Notes under the pieces: generated by a model
Seen by the model: the letters and a program-made list of their open reading frames with translations, nothing else
What the model was told of the DNA's origin: nothing
The model's database searches: none
In this document: one piece after another, positions 32,695 to 45,500 of the stretch
Position numbering within the stretch: position 1 is the stretch's first letter
How the letters are laid out: every line of letters begins with the position of its first letter
Source of the DNA: Brachionus plicatilis
Taxonomy: Eukaryota; Rotifera; Eurotatoria; Ploima; Brachionidae
Direction: 5' to 3'
DNA: 64,000 nucleotides
Assembly: GCA_010279815.1 (NCBI GenBank)
Contig: QEOQ01000226.1
Coordinates: forward strand, 642,976 to 706,975
Translations under genes and position numbers: made by a program

Positions 32695-34274
32695 CAGTAT
32701 GTCACAAAAAGTTAGAATCAAACTGAAAAAAATAAAAATATTGTTTTTTTGCAATTAAAAAAATAGTTAATTATGAATTTTTATTCTTGATTTAGGTATC
32801 AAATTAAAGCTCATTTTTTCTAATTTTTAATCAATTATAACACTTACACTTAAAAATAATAATCTCATAATTAATTTACTTCAAAAAAAAGTAACTATCT
32901 TTTAAAGAAAAAGAATTGGCACAAAAAGTTAGAATCAAACTTTTTTATCGAAATAAAAATCGGATATCCGATGCTTTGTATAATTTTTTTACCGAATTTG
33001 CTAAAAAACTTAATTATCTTTGATTTGAGACTATGCTTGCCAATAAATGCGCAATTTACTTATTTCTTGATCTCATTAAAGTAAGACTACCTAAAAATTT
33101 GCCAAAATAGAGAAAAAATGGGTAAAAAAAAAAATAACCGATCAATAAAGATGGCAAATTGTAGGTCTTTTGAAAGATCAGACAAAGACTGAAAGAGAAA
33201 TAGCCGAATTAGTTGGAGTTTCGCAAAAATGCGTCAATACGACCAAGCGGAATTTCCAAGCGACATCTACAACTTTGGCAACTGCGGACGACCGCCAAAG
33301 TTATCCGATCTTGACGTATTGTATATTTTTAGATTGGTCCGAAAAAACCCTACAACGAGCTATAGGCAAATCGCTGCAGACTTCAATTCGAAATTCGAGG
33401 AACATAAGATTAGTAGAGAAACGGTCCGAAGAGTGCTTGCGAAGAAAGGTATAGAGTCTTATTCCGCCGTTAAAAAGCCGCTTTTTACTCTCAGCGATAG
33501 AATAAAACGGTACAAGTGGTATAAAGAAAAGCGCAATTGGACCGACAAAGATTGGACTAAAGTTATTTTTATCGACGAGTCCAACTTTGAAGTCCTAAAT
33601 AGAAAATCTAGAGTTTTTGTCAAACGATTCCATAATGATAAATATCATCCAAAGTTTTGTGCCCCAAGAGTTCAGAAGGGCGGAGGCTCAGTCGGTATAT
33701 GGGGATGCATGTCTTACGAAGGAGTGGGTTGTTGCTCCACATACACCGGAAGAATAAACCAATATGTTTACGTGGACACCCTAGAAAACCACTTAATACC
33801 ATCCGTACAGCTTTTAATCGAGCCTGACCAAGAGTGGATTTTCCAACAGGACGGCGCACCTGCACATACGGCGAACTCGGTAAAAGAGTAGTTTAGAGAG
33901 CATGATTTTAGGATTCTCCCATGGTGTCCAAGATCATCTGATCTCAATCCGATTGAAAATTTATGGTCAAAAACGGGTCGCCGCCTGCATTTAAGCAAAA
34001 GGCGGTCATTTTAAAGCTTAAAAAAATTTTGATTCTAACTTTTTGTGTCATTTTTTTGGTTTGTTAAATAACAATAGTAGTTGTTTTTTTATTTTTTTTT
34101 TGGATTTTTTTTTACTTATCCTTTTTTATGTATTTTTTCCGACATTTGAATAAATTAAAAATAAAGAAATTAATAAAAATCTGGATTTTTATTTTTTTTG
34201 ATGACCGAAATAACGAACAAAAAGATAATCCAATAGAAAAAAAAAGTTTGATTCTAACTTTTTGTGACATACTG
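32695..34274 (+). mobile_element. Tc1-family DNA transposon (DD34E), inactivated
   Basis: The 1580-bp element is bounded by TA at 32693-32694 and 34275-34276. The TIRs begin CAGTATGTCACAAAAAGTTA and are mirrored at the right end; an inner copy of CACAAAAAGTTAGAATCAAAC at about 32920-32940 has a counterpart near 34015-34050. It encodes a transposase on plus. The insertion lies inside ORF1 of the GC-rich LINE, so it is younger than that LINE copy. Confidence 0.92.
33130..34012 (+). pseudogene. Tc1 transposase, frameshifted
   Basis: The N-terminal helix-turn-helix part (EREIAELVGVSQKCV) is in the frame of 33170. A frameshift near 33240 leads to the main frame with GRPPKLSD, a second HTH (SYRQIAADFNSKF), FIDESNFE (Asp), WIFQQDGAPAHTA (Asp) and, after an in-frame TAG at 33889, PRSSDLNPIENLW (Glu). 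There are 34 residues between the last Asp and Glu, so DD34E as in Tc1. One frameshift, one stop and a shortened C-terminus show recent decay. The transposase would cut and paste the element at TA sites. Confidence 0.88.
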
Positions 34275-34699
34275 TATAGATAGGAGCAAGCTCAAGAGCC
34301 ACAGACGCATCAATATCACCAGGAGGGACGATACCGGGGAGGACACTAGGAGGGCACTGGACATGATCGTGGTGGAGTTTAAGGACGAAGACACGAAACA
34401 GCAAACGCTACGTAACGCCAAGAACCTTCGCGATACGGATAACTTCAAGAGTGTCTACATCAACCCGGACAGAACACCTAGCGAGAGAGCGCTGGATCGG
34501 CAGCTTAGAATTGAACGGAATCGGCGTAATGCAGAGCTGAGTGAAGGAGACACTGGAGGGAGGCACCGCTACGGTGTCCAATCTGCAGGTCATCATAAAG
34601 CTTGCAAGAAATTTTATTGGGGCATACGGTCGAACGAGCTTCGGGAGATCTATCTCAATTAAGCGCACCGTATCACCTAACAGCAACGACACTCCCGGC

Positions 34700-35650
34700 A
34701 ATCCAACCAATTTGTTAAAATGTTTTTATACCAATGCCACATCTCTTGTTAATAAATGGAGCGACTTCAATTCTCTAATTGCCTTCCACAACCACCCTCA
34801 CGTAATCCTCATTACCGAGACATGGTTCAATGCCCTCAGCAACTGTAAACTAGACAACTACAAGCTCTTATGCAAGAATAGGGAGGTGGTCCGTGGTGGG
34901 GGTGTCGCGATCTATGTGCGAGGCGATGTAGAAAGCTTCGAGATCAGTGATGCGGTCCTGAGTAACACTAGGTGCGAGCAGGTATGGTGCAACGTCAAGA
35001 TCAACGATGAAAGATCCTCGTTGGGTGTGTCTACAGGCCTCCGTATGCTGACAGTGAGATTAACTTCGAACTCAACAAGTCCATCGGTCGTGCATGTCAC
35101 CTGGGCGACTCAGCGTCTTTCAAAAGTCTTCTAGTGGCCGGGGACTTCAACTTCCCTGATATCAGCTGGACCAACGATGGAGGTTTCATTTTTAATAAAG
35201 GTCGTCCCTCCAGTCTGAAATTTCTGAATACTTTATGTAAGAACTTCCTGTCCCAGCACATCCTCAACCCAACGCTAGTAAACAACATTCTGGATCTTGT
35301 GATCACGAGCGACCCCGCCAAAGTCTTCCGAGTAGCCCTCGGTCCCCCCTTGGGCTTCTCTGAGAAGGACGGCCTACATGCTACACTATCCTGGAACTAT
35401 GAACTCCTCAACGCCATTCCCACCGCGTCCGAGTTCTCCCGCCCGGTCCTCAACCGCGGTAACTATGAGCTCTTTAGCACCCTCGTCCACGCAAGCACCA
35501 TTCCTCTGGATAAGGACGTCAACGTTGCCTACGACGAGCTAGTAAAGTCCTACGCTGCCGCCTCCTGCATGGCCATCCCCAACCAAGTGCGTCGTGCCCG
35601 CAAGCGCGCCAATCCCAAGTGGTTCAACGCCAACATTAAGCAGCAAAAAA
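34700..35650 (+). pseudogene. LINE endonuclease domain (EEP), frameshifted
   Basis: KCFYTNATSLVNKWSDFNSL starts the domain, followed by HVILITETWF (catalytic Glu motif), VRGGGVAIYV and, after a frameshift near 35028, VYRPPYADSE. VAGDFNFPDISW and NILDLVITSDP follow, with the final SDH-like motif altered to KDGLHATLSW. APE-type endonucleases nick the target for target-primed reverse transcription. The order and spacing are normal for Jockey-group LINEs, but frame breaks (about 35028 and 35648) disable it. Confidence 0.82.
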
Positions 35651-37533
35651 AAATTTTCACTCCACTGCCAGATTAGGTCAGCACCCCGCAACTCCGAGCT
35701 AAGGCAACTCTATGCCACGGTGTGCAAACAAGTCAAGACAACAGTGCGCAACGCCATCTGTAAGTTCGAAGCATCGATTGTCAGGGCCTGTAAGCTTCAG
35801 CCAAAGCTTCTTTGTAATTATATAAACAGCCAGAAGCAATGCAGAGACTCTATCAAAGGCCTCCTCGACCTTGATGGCACCTTCCACACGGATGGTGTCA
35901 AGATCGCGAACATTCTCAACGTCCAGTTCGGTAGAGTCTTCATCCCACGTCTACCATGCCTAGCCAAGCCTCTCCAGCCAATGGCATGCACCCAGCAGGA
36001 AGTGGATATCAAAGTCTTCTCGACAGAGAACGTCCGCAAGTAAATACTGCGTTTGAATCTCAGGAAATCGCCAGGCATGGACAGCATTCACCCATTCGTA
36101 GTCAAGCGCTGCGCGGACGCCTTCTCGGATGTCCTAAGCGTCATCTTCACCAGTTCGTACTCCAGCGGCAAGATTCCGGATGCATGGAGACTCGCCCAGA
36201 TCAGCCCCATCTTCAAGAAAGGTAGCAGGAGTGAACCTGGTAACTACCGACCTTGACGTCAATTCCCTGCAAGTTGATGGAACGTATGGTAAGAGACGTC
36301 ATGATGGATCACCTCTACAGAAACAACGTCATTGTCCCGGAGCAGCACGGTTTTGTCCTGAGGAAGTCGGTGGTCACGAACCTTCTGGAAACTGTTGACC
36401 GTATTAGCGATGACATTGACAAGGGATTCCACGTTCTAGTGGTCTTCCTCGACTTCGCAAAGGCATTCGATAGAGTGTGTCATGCGTCATTAAGAGCTAA
36501 GTTGGTAGCATGTGGCTTCTGTCCTGGCATCGTCGACTGGGTCACTGATTTCCTGTCCAGGAGACAGCAGCGGGTTGTGATGGGTCAGCACCGATTGGGT
36601 CGATGTGTCGAGTGGTGTCCCCCAAGGCAGCGTCCTCGGTTTGTTCGTCATCTTCATCAACGATATGCCCGCGGCAGTCAGCCATCTAGTCAAACTATTC
36701 GCCGACGACAGCAAACTGATCGCAACGATACGCAGCACAAACGACCTAACCACACTGCAACTCGACCTCGAAGCTCTATCCGAGTGGTCGAATACTTGGC
36801 GAATGCTCTTCAATTTGAGCAAATGTAAGACGATGGATTTCAGCAAGTCCGGCAAGATCAACTACGCACTGCCTGAACTACATATGGGTGAGGATGATTC
36901 AAGGAGCGCGCTAGCCCTCGTTGACACCGAAAAGGATCTGGGAGTCACATTCGCACGTAACTTAGAATTTTCTAACCACATTAATAATCAAGTCAACAGA
37001 GCCACAGGAATACTCGGCCAGTTGAAGAGATCTTTCAGGTTCTGGACCTTAGATACGTGCAGGACCCTCTACTGTGCCTATGTTAGACCCCACCTGGAAT
37101 ACACCGCTGTTGTCTGGTCCCTCCCTAGCAAGAAAGACGCCAAGATGCTGGAACAGGTGCAGAGGAGGGCCACCAAACTGGTGCCCCGTATCAAGAACTG
37201 GCGTTACAAAGATCGCCTTGCCGTCTTAGGTCTAACTTCCCCTCACGAGCGCCGGGTACGTGGAGACCTGATTCAGATGTTTAATGGGTGAACCCTCCGG
37301 TTCTAGCAAACTCACTCTCCCTCACCGGACCGACCAGAGGCATCAGAGGTCATGCGAGAAGACTGTCCGGCCAGGCCTCCATCAAGTGTCTACAAAGATC
37401 CAATACATTCACGAACAGAGTGGTTAATGAATGGAACGCCCTGCCTGCCTCCGTCGTCAACGCCACCTCGGTAAACCAGTTCAAGAACCGATACGACGCC
37501 TTCCGGTCTTGTACCCAAACTACCGTTCCATAG
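35650..37533 (+). pseudogene. LINE reverse transcriptase and C-terminal region, frameshifted
   Basis: RT blocks in order: LRKSPGMDSIHPFVV, WRLAQISPIFKKG, NYRP/TSIPCKLMER, HGFVLRKSVVTNLL, VVFLDFAKAFDRV, SGVPQGSVLG and the catalytic FADDSKL. The thumb-like FNLSKCKTMDF, EKDLGVTF and SHEYxP-type CAYVRPHLEYTAVVW blocks follow. Breaks are seen at about 36041 (stop), 36256 (stop/frameshift), 36598 (frameshift) and 37291 (stop). The final segment (37288-37533) carries the RSNTFTNRVVNEWNALP motif typical of the group. Confidence 0.87.
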
Positions 37534-37730
37534 GCACCACAAACAATTATTATTTATTCGTTCTATTTTTTTTATTCTTGCAAAAATTATTTAACTTTTT
37601 TTAACCCTAAAAATTTTATTGTATATTTCTATCAGTGTTTTTATCTCATTATGTGCAACGAGCTACCATAGGCGACCTCTCATGTAGGACGCCTCCGCAA
37701 GCTAGTCTTGCTGTAGCTTTTTTATAATAA

Positions 37731-39520
37731 TAATAATAATAACAATTAATGAGTTAGGAACCATTTCATCGAAATTCAGCGATGAAAAAATACTCTTATA
37801 CATCATAATTTTCTCAAATTTTTCATTAATATTTCAAATTATTTTTAAGAAGACAATAATAAGTAGAAGTTTTAAAAACATATGTTTTTTTTCCAAATTT
37901 TTTCAAAGTTTATCTACACTTTTGATTCATTAACAACATCAATTCACTTTTTCTCAATAGCAAAAATTTAATGTTTTACTTTTGAGTAAATTTTTAGCTT
38001 TAGAATTGTGCTTCATTGTCTTTTAACTAGACTAAAGACAGCTTGAGTAAATTTTTGAATCAAAGATCATTTCTAGCAATCCAATTAGATATAAAGTCCT
38101 TTGTTAAGAGGAGATCCACTAGAAACACAATTAATTAAGAGTTTACACTAATTATCAGCTTTTTATGTAGTTAAATTTCCAGAAGTATTCGAATTTTCAG
38201 CTTCATATCTTTCGGCTAGTAGAGTGTGTAATTCTTCTAAACTGTCTGAATTTATGATTTTCTTACTGTTTTCCTCATTTTTACGATTTATTCCCTTAAA
38301 TATCAAAATTTAATTTTTTTATGGTTTATCTAAAAAAAATTAAAAATTTATCTTTTGATTTTGAAACTTAAAAATAAATAAAAAATTATTGATATTTAAA
38401 ATAAAATTAAACAAATAAGCGTAAATTTTTTTGTTTGGCTCAAATAAGACCCGTCTTGGCCGTTAACGTAGTTTTTTAAATTGTTGACTGTCAAGAGTTA
38501 ATAGCTGTTAGATCTAATTTAATCTAAATAATTTAATTTTAATTTAAATAACAAGAGAAGAAGGGATGGCCTGTTGTTGACATAAGCCAATTAAGGAAAA
38601 AGGAAAGTCGAAGTCGATATCTATTAAGCACAAATTTTTAACTTTTTCTTGGTTTTAGTCCAAAAAAATCATTCATAATTGATGAGATAATTAAAGAATG
38701 AAGCAAAGATGAAAATCTAAAGTATTTCATTATTGGGTCATTTCTAAATGTTTTGAGGAGAATACAATGAAAATTTTCTGGTTTTAATCCAAAATCATTT
38801 TTTATCTATAAAAAAATGAGATGATTCATAGATGAATCATCCATGAACTCATCGTTTTTAGCTTGACTGGGAGGGCCAATATTATATGAGAATCCGACGA
38901 TTTTGTTAATAAACCTAAAAAAGGTCGTCCAAAATTAGCTGGAAATTGGTTTTCCTTATAATAGATTTTAATTTAATTATTTTATTAATTAAATATTTAA
39001 ATTTTCTATATTTAATTTTATAAGCACTATTTGAAAAAATTATAAAACAAATTTATTAAATTTTTTTTTCACCACAAAAAAATTGTGCTATGTAGTGATT
39101 TGTCTTTGTGATGAAAAGTTTTTAGTTTGTGGGCAACAGTTTTTAAATTGTGGGGGAACCATTTATCTCGTAAAAAAGACAGTTTCTGTGTATGCTTAAT
39201 TTATTTGAGAGGAAAACTTTAACCCTTCCCAATTTACAAGATTTTTTCTATGGTACAAGTATTGTATATCTGAAAAGTAATTAATTTATTTGAGAAAAAA
39301 ATAAAGGTTGCTTCGGAAAATTTATAGAATTTAATTAAATGATTACAATTTTTAAAATTTGATTGATCTAAATTTAACTTTGTTTAAAGAAGAGTTTTTT
39401 AAAAGCATAAATTTGTTTTCAGTTAATCGTTATATTTTTTTATTTTATCTTATTTAAAAAATTCTTTTTGACAATTTTAGACATTTTTGACTTTATTCAG
39501 TGTTGAAATAATTTTTTGGT
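37731..39520. other. Intergenic; one MULE tail fragment
   Basis: No gene recognised. At 38893-38965 the plus strand encodes a MULE-like C-terminus (listed separately). A patch near 39060-39180 repeats TTTTTAGTTTGTGGG-like words. The rest is AT-rich. Confidence 0.35.
38893..38965 (+). pseudogene. MULE transposase C-terminal tail fragment
   Basis: The short plus-strand frame ESDDFVNKPKKGRPKLAGNW followed by FSL-stop matches the tails seen in the SDCCAG8 intron 7 relic (FVSKPKKGRAKNSEKW). It also matches the GRPKK-type ends of Mutator-like transposases. Nothing upstream can be matched, so only the very end of a transposase survives. Confidence 0.45.
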
Positions 39521-42500
39521 CTAGAAAAATACAATCTCACCATGATCAACATTTTTAATTCGAGTTCTTGATGTTAATTTTCTTGAATTACTTTGAGGAT
39601 TTTTTTTCCTGCAATTTTCAGTCATAAATCCTTTCATTTCATTCACATCATATAACTTTATTAATTCACAATCGTTACAAATCATTGTCTGCTGAAAAAT
39701 TCGATTTCTAAGAAAATCTTCGTAACATATAATATTCTCATAATATTTTCGTAAATCACATGCGATACATCTTCTATTTAAATTCACTAATTTATTTGTA
39801 GATTTTTGATATTTACTTATATTCTCGAGATAATGATTCCTAGAAATTTCACCAGTTCTATGCATCTCAAAACCTTGCTGGAACTTATTGCTTTTTATTA
39901 TTGCATCGGTGTTCTCCATATAATCTTCCCGATTGTTATTCATTTTCAAGTATTGTTGTTTTTTAATAAGATTTACATCATTTAAAGAATAATTTGAATT
40001 TTTGTTTTTCATCTTCATTTTATTCATCTTTTCTACATTTTTCTTTTCAACTAATTTATTTTCTTTTTTATATACTTCATCATTATTTTGATTACTATCA
40101 TTATAAGCATCATCATCATTTTCTTCATCAATATCCTCATCAAATTCATCTCCAAAATCTTCTTGACTTTGGTTCTCTAGTTCAAAGAATTCTTGTAGAT
40201 TATTTGTTATATTATCCAAATTATTCAGATTATTCAAATCTATTTCGTCAGGAAAATTTCCTTTTATTTTTAAAATTTTTTTTATTACAGATTTTACTAT
40301 TTTGGTTTCTTTTAGCTTATCTTTGAAGAAATACAATATTGCCAAAAAACTTGAAACTCCAACAACAGGAACCCCTGCCGAAACTAGAATCAAAGGGATG
40401 TTTGATGTTTCATTTAGTTTTTTTATTTGAAAATTATCCACTGCCAAAAACGCCACTTTTTTAAACTTCTTTGTGCGACCAAATTCAAGAGTTATCTTTA
40501 TAAAAATTTTAAAAGTTTTAATACAAGTTTGAATTTGCAATACTGATATGATAAACTGCTTTTACGAAAATTTACGTAAATTTTAGTAGACTTATAAACT
40601 AAATAAAAAATAAAGCAAATGCAGTTTTTTAGGAATTTCTCTTTTTTTTTTAGAAAATTCAAATGAAAAATGAAAAAAATTCAAAATTTTGAGCAATTTT
40701 GAGCAATTTTACGTAAATTTCAATTACTAAAAACGGGAAAATTGTAAATTTTAGTCAATTATTTCATAGAAAAAAATTCTTAGAAACAAATTCATATAAA
40801 TTAATTGCACATCGAAAAAAAAAATTCATAAGAAAAAAAGTCTTAAAATAAAAAAACTTAGAAAATTAATTATTTCGAAAAACGCAAAAAAATCGCCAAA
40901 GGAAGCGTTACTAAGAAAAAATCACCTCCGAAATCCCCAGATAATAGTTAATAAATTGATTTTCATTTTATATTCATTTATAAATTTTTAATTCTTGGGT
41001 AATTAAAATAGCCATAGAGAAAAACTGTGACTGGTAAGATCATTTATAACTGCATTGTAGTCGGTTTTTTTAAACAATTTTTTTTCTCATTTTTTTTCTA
41101 AAATTTATTATTTTCCCCGTTTTTGTAATAAAAATGAATACGAAAAATTACTTAAAAGTTCGTTTTTATTTTTCAATTTTCATTTGAATTTAAACGAAAA
41201 AAATAAAAAAATCGCCAATTTTTCATTTTTTTTTGGTATTTTTAAGTTTTCTAAAATTTAATGAAATATTCGTAAAACTACGTAAAATGTCGTAATTTTT
41301 CGGAAATTTCCTTGAAAAATACTAAAATTTGGTAAAAACAGTTTATCCTACCAATACTGTATTAATTCATTAATACATTTATGAGAAAGTTAGACTCTTC
41401 CTCGACGATAGCTTCTTTTTCTTTCCATTTATTTTTTTCTCCAATATTGGCTAAATTTACTTCTAGCACATTTATTTTACATATTCCACTGGATGTTGCC
41501 TTGGTATGAATGATTTTTATAAAGTCATTCGCCTCTTCACAATTTATTTCTTCACATACAATCGAAGAATAGAATTTAATTGAATATTTTCCTTTCTCTT
41601 TAATTTTAAAATTTAAATCTAGCTTTGTAGAAAAAGCTTCACCCTTTGACTCATTTGAACTTGCTAGTAAAAAATTTCCCTTAGAACATTCATCGTACTC
41701 TTCTTTAGTTTTCGATGTTCTACACTGAGTTGTGTTATCTATCAATCCACAAAAATTGTAAACTACACTTTTATAAATAAAAGGTATTACACATTTTTTT
41801 TTCTTTTTTGTCTCAGAATCTAAATTAATAAAAAAAATAGAATTTGATTGATTTAATTGTTGTTTTATTTGGAACAAAATCAAATCTCTATTAATTTTGA
41901 TATTAAACAGTGCTTACAAAACAGTGATTGTTATTCTCAAAAATAGATTTTTATGTAAACTTACTGCTTTATTATTTAAGTAAAATATTTTCAACTAAAT
42001 AAAATGGTAAATATTAAATCATCCCGTATTTTTTTCCCGAATTGTCTCATTGAAAATAAAGGTATTGTGAATTTTGGAACAAAGAACAAAAACAAAAATC
42101 TTAAAACGAAATAACTTTTTTACTATGAGTCTAAAAATTGTTTTGCAAAATGTATCAGCAGATACAAACTTTGTACCACCCAAATAAAGTCTCTGCAAAA
42201 ACTCTGCAAGTCTGCAAAGCACTAAATGTATTAGAAAATCATTAAAATAAAATTGCAGAGGTATTGCAGATACTTTAGATTGCAGAATTTTTTGAAATAA
42301 TGTCTTTTTTTTCCGAAAATCGAAAATTTAAGACAGTTTTTTTTTTCATAAATTGGTAAAAAAAATAGTTATTTTTAAATTGTTATATGTATAATGTATA
42401 AAAAAGAGAAAAAAAATAGAGAATTTACATGATAGAGAAAAATTACAATAAAGAATGTACATAATAGAAAATATACAAAATAAAAAATAAGTTTTTAAAA

Positions 42501-45500
42501 CTAATTTCATACGAATTATTTTGCCAAACCATTTTGGAAAATTTTGGGCATTGTGAAATTTGGTACAAAAAACAAAAACAAAATATTAAAAGTGCCAAAG
42601 CTTAAGTTCTGAAAGGCCAAAACATGTTCTGCAAATTGTAGCAACTGATACATCCTTTGTACCACCAGTATACTGATTCTGCAAAAATCTGCAATAAGTC
42701 TGCAGAACTCAGAAAATTTTGAATTTGAAATATTATATTACATTAAAAATCCAATTCAACTTTAAGTGGTGGTACAAAGAATGTATCAGTTGCTTCAATT
42801 TACAGAACATGTTTCGGTCGGTCCAGATTAAAGTTCTGGCGTTTTTTATATTTTTTTTTGTTTTTTGTACCAAAACTCACAATGTCAAATTTTGAGCAAA
42901 TTATTTTTCAAAAAGATAAAAAAATATAAAATAAATACTTATAGAAGTCCAATCTGTGATCAAAATATTTGTTTCAGGCACTTGAAAATTTGATTTCAAT
43001 TTCAAGAACTCATTGTTTTCCAAAATATTTAAGCTAGATAAATTATCAAAATTTAGAAAATTCGAATCAATGGTTTCGACCACATGGCTAAAATTTTGGC
43101 TTATCAAATTCATGGAAGTAGTTGGTTTGGTGAAATTATTTTTTTCAATAATGGTAGTAATCAATTGAGTGGCAGATGAACTTGTTGTTTCTACACTGTC
43201 CATTAAACAAGATGGTATCTGGCTTAAATTAGAGCATTTTATTCTACTGTCTCCATCTAAACTGAATCCATCATTGCAATAAAAAAAATAACCCAAGCCA
43301 AAATCCAAATGGTATGAAACATTGTACGCGCCATTCGGCACCTCAATTGACCGGCAAATCAAATTTGTCTGGTTGGCTATTATGCCATTAAATAAAATTG
43401 TCTGTTCATAAAAATCCAACAAAAGTCCAGATCTTGATGGGTCGTTCGAAATGTAAATTTGAAACAAACATTCGACATTGCCTTGGCAAATACTTGTTGC
43501 AATTTGTTCCAAAGTTTTATTTTCGAACACGAATCCTTCACTGATAAAAGCTGGAACAAAGCTCAAATTTTGAAAAGAACTGTGCGCTTCTTGGTTGCTG
43601 TAGGTGAATATTGAACTTTCTTCTGTTGTAATCCAATTTTTGCCAAAATAGCTAAAAATTTGCTTGTCATCATTTGAGTTTAGACTGAGCAAAGTTCGAT
43701 TGGGTAGCGCAAATTCATCGTCTTGTCTTGTGTTCATATTTCCCATCAGACCAGTTAATTTTCCGGCAAACTTTTCCGAAACCGAAACTAAAACCGAAAA
43801 AGAATCGGAGTATTCGTTTGTTCTCAGCTCCAAGTACACTCCTAAAGAATAGCTAATACTTATGCTATTTTTCGAAATGAAAACAATGGCTCCATTGACT
43901 TCAGTCGCTCTGTCACTTTCATATTCATTTAAATTTGCCAAAGCACCATTCAAATACATCACTATTTCATTTTTGCTGCTCATTTCAAATTGAATTGTGT
44001 CAGCGTGTGAATTTGACTTTATAGCTATGGCTCTCATATAAGTGATTGAATTTACTCCTTGGGATAACAATGGTGTCATGCGAATTTGTACAAAGAAGCT
44101 TTCTTCTGCGATTGACATTAGGTCATATTCACCGAAACCATTAAAAGTGTACTTTATTTTGTCATGTGTGATAAAGTAACTGGAATAGCCGCCGAAAAAA
44201 ACCGGCTGCCATCTGTTGCCAGAGTCAATGGGTCTTTTTTCAAAGTAAAGCTGCTTGTTGTGTGACAGAATGCAAGTTAGCAAAAATGGCCGAATGTCAT
44301 GGACAAAATGTTCCCAAACAAATTTTGTGCTCATGTAGAGCAAGCCGCCTGCATCACTATTCAAAATGAAATTGGTGCCATAGCAGCATTGGCGTCTGAT
44401 GTAAAAATTTTCATATCTATAAAAATAAACCGAATTGTAGCACACGTAAGAAGCAAATTTTAGTCCGCAACCAGACGGATTATTCGGATTGCAAAATTCG
44501 TCAATGACAAAATCATGGAACAGATTGGGCAGCCGGCCTGATCCGTCTAACGGAATGGCCTTCCAACAATATGGCAAATTTTGATCAAATATTTCCGGGT
44601 CAAATTGACTACTATACCATTGTTGAATTTGATAGTCAATATTAGACATTTTCCAATTTAAAATAAAAAATTGAAATTCATACTTCCATTTTAACTCAAA
44701 ATCTAATTCATTTCTTATCATCAAAAAACAGTATCTGACATCATCCGAAGAGTCCTGGAATAAAAGTGATGTTTCAATGAATGTGAAATTAGTTGAAATG
44801 CCATCTTTTAGTAATGTCCATTTGGATGTGTTTAAAAAAATTTCCAAAAGATAAACAGAATAGGAGGCTGTGTTGTCATTAGGCCATTCAATTCGAATAT
44901 CACCTGTTTGATTAGTGAACACGTAAGAATTCAAGCCGAATATTTTTTGTGTCAACGACAACTTTCGGCTTGTCATTTCATCTTGAGCTACCATTTTTTC
45001 ATTCACAAAAATTTTTAGTGACAGTTTCCCTGTTTTTCTCAAAAAAGTTGTCGTAAATACACACAACTGTTTGGTTTTGAATTCACATTTAAAAACTAAA
45101 TATTCATCAATGAGTACTTGGATGTTATCGTCTTTTTTGAAGCAAATTCCACTTATGTTCACTTGTTCACCGCCTGTAAACAAGACAGACCCGGGACTAA
45201 TCTCTAGTTTTTCATTTGAACATTCAGCGTCAATTATTTCACTTCCTTCAATTCTGTAGATCCATTTTCCAGCTATTCCGACATTTGAATTTTGAGCTAT
45301 ATTCACAATGTCATTGGTGAATGAGCCAGGCAATATGACATAATTGACACCATCTCCTGAATTAAATCCAGCTTGTGCATTTCCTTTTGACCAAGTCAAA
45401 ATTTCATAATTAAAAATGGTAAACGAGTACTGAAAATCGGTTGCTATCACTGCCTGAAATGTGTTTCTAAAGTCTGTACCTTCTGGTGGTTCGTACTCTG

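Larger units (their letters stand above)
32310..34662 (+). pseudogene. LINE ORF1 remnant, split by Tc1
   Basis: 32310-32675 encodes the N-terminal part: a coiled-coil-like stretch (RIVELETKWAAKDILIQDLR), then KSRIENNVIVSGAG, ending at an in-frame TAG. After the Tc1 insertion, 34276-34560 resumes with KSHRRI, MIVVEFKDEDTKQQTLRNAK and VYINPDRTPSERALDRQLR. This is the RRM-like/basic end seen in ORF1 proteins of Jockey-group LINEs, with a frame change relative to the first part. ORF1 proteins bind the element RNA. It is non-functional here. Confidence 0.75.
32278..37730 (+). mobile_element. Jockey/CR1-group LINE, GC-rich, interrupted by a Tc1 element
   Basis: A near full-length non-LTR retrotransposon starts just before ORF1 (ATG 32310) and ends in an (ATA)n tail at about 37725. 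The order is ORF1 (nucleic-acid-binding type), endonuclease, reverse transcriptase and a C-terminal block. Composition is visibly far more GC-rich than every surrounding gene and spacer. Excluding the inserted Tc1 (32695-34274) the LINE is about 3.9 kb. At least six frameshifts or stops disable it. The RT wording (SPGMDSIHP, SGVPQGSVLG, FADDSKL) and the ERRVRGDLIQMF and RVVNEWNALPASVV tail place it in the CR1/L2/Jockey group broadly. Confidence 0.85.

Noticed and set aside
33620..33998. Minus-strand frames inside the Tc1 element
   Set aside because: Antisense shadows of the transposase catalytic region.
34189..37000. Multiple minus-strand frames of 60-120 codons in the GC-rich LINE
   Set aside because: Antisense shadows favoured by higher GC; the plus strand carries endonuclease and RT motifs.
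39994..40326. 110-codon plus-strand frame, Phe/Tyr/His rich
   Set aside because: Antisense shadow of the acidic/Asn-rich tail of the NIDO/AMOP protein; low complexity.
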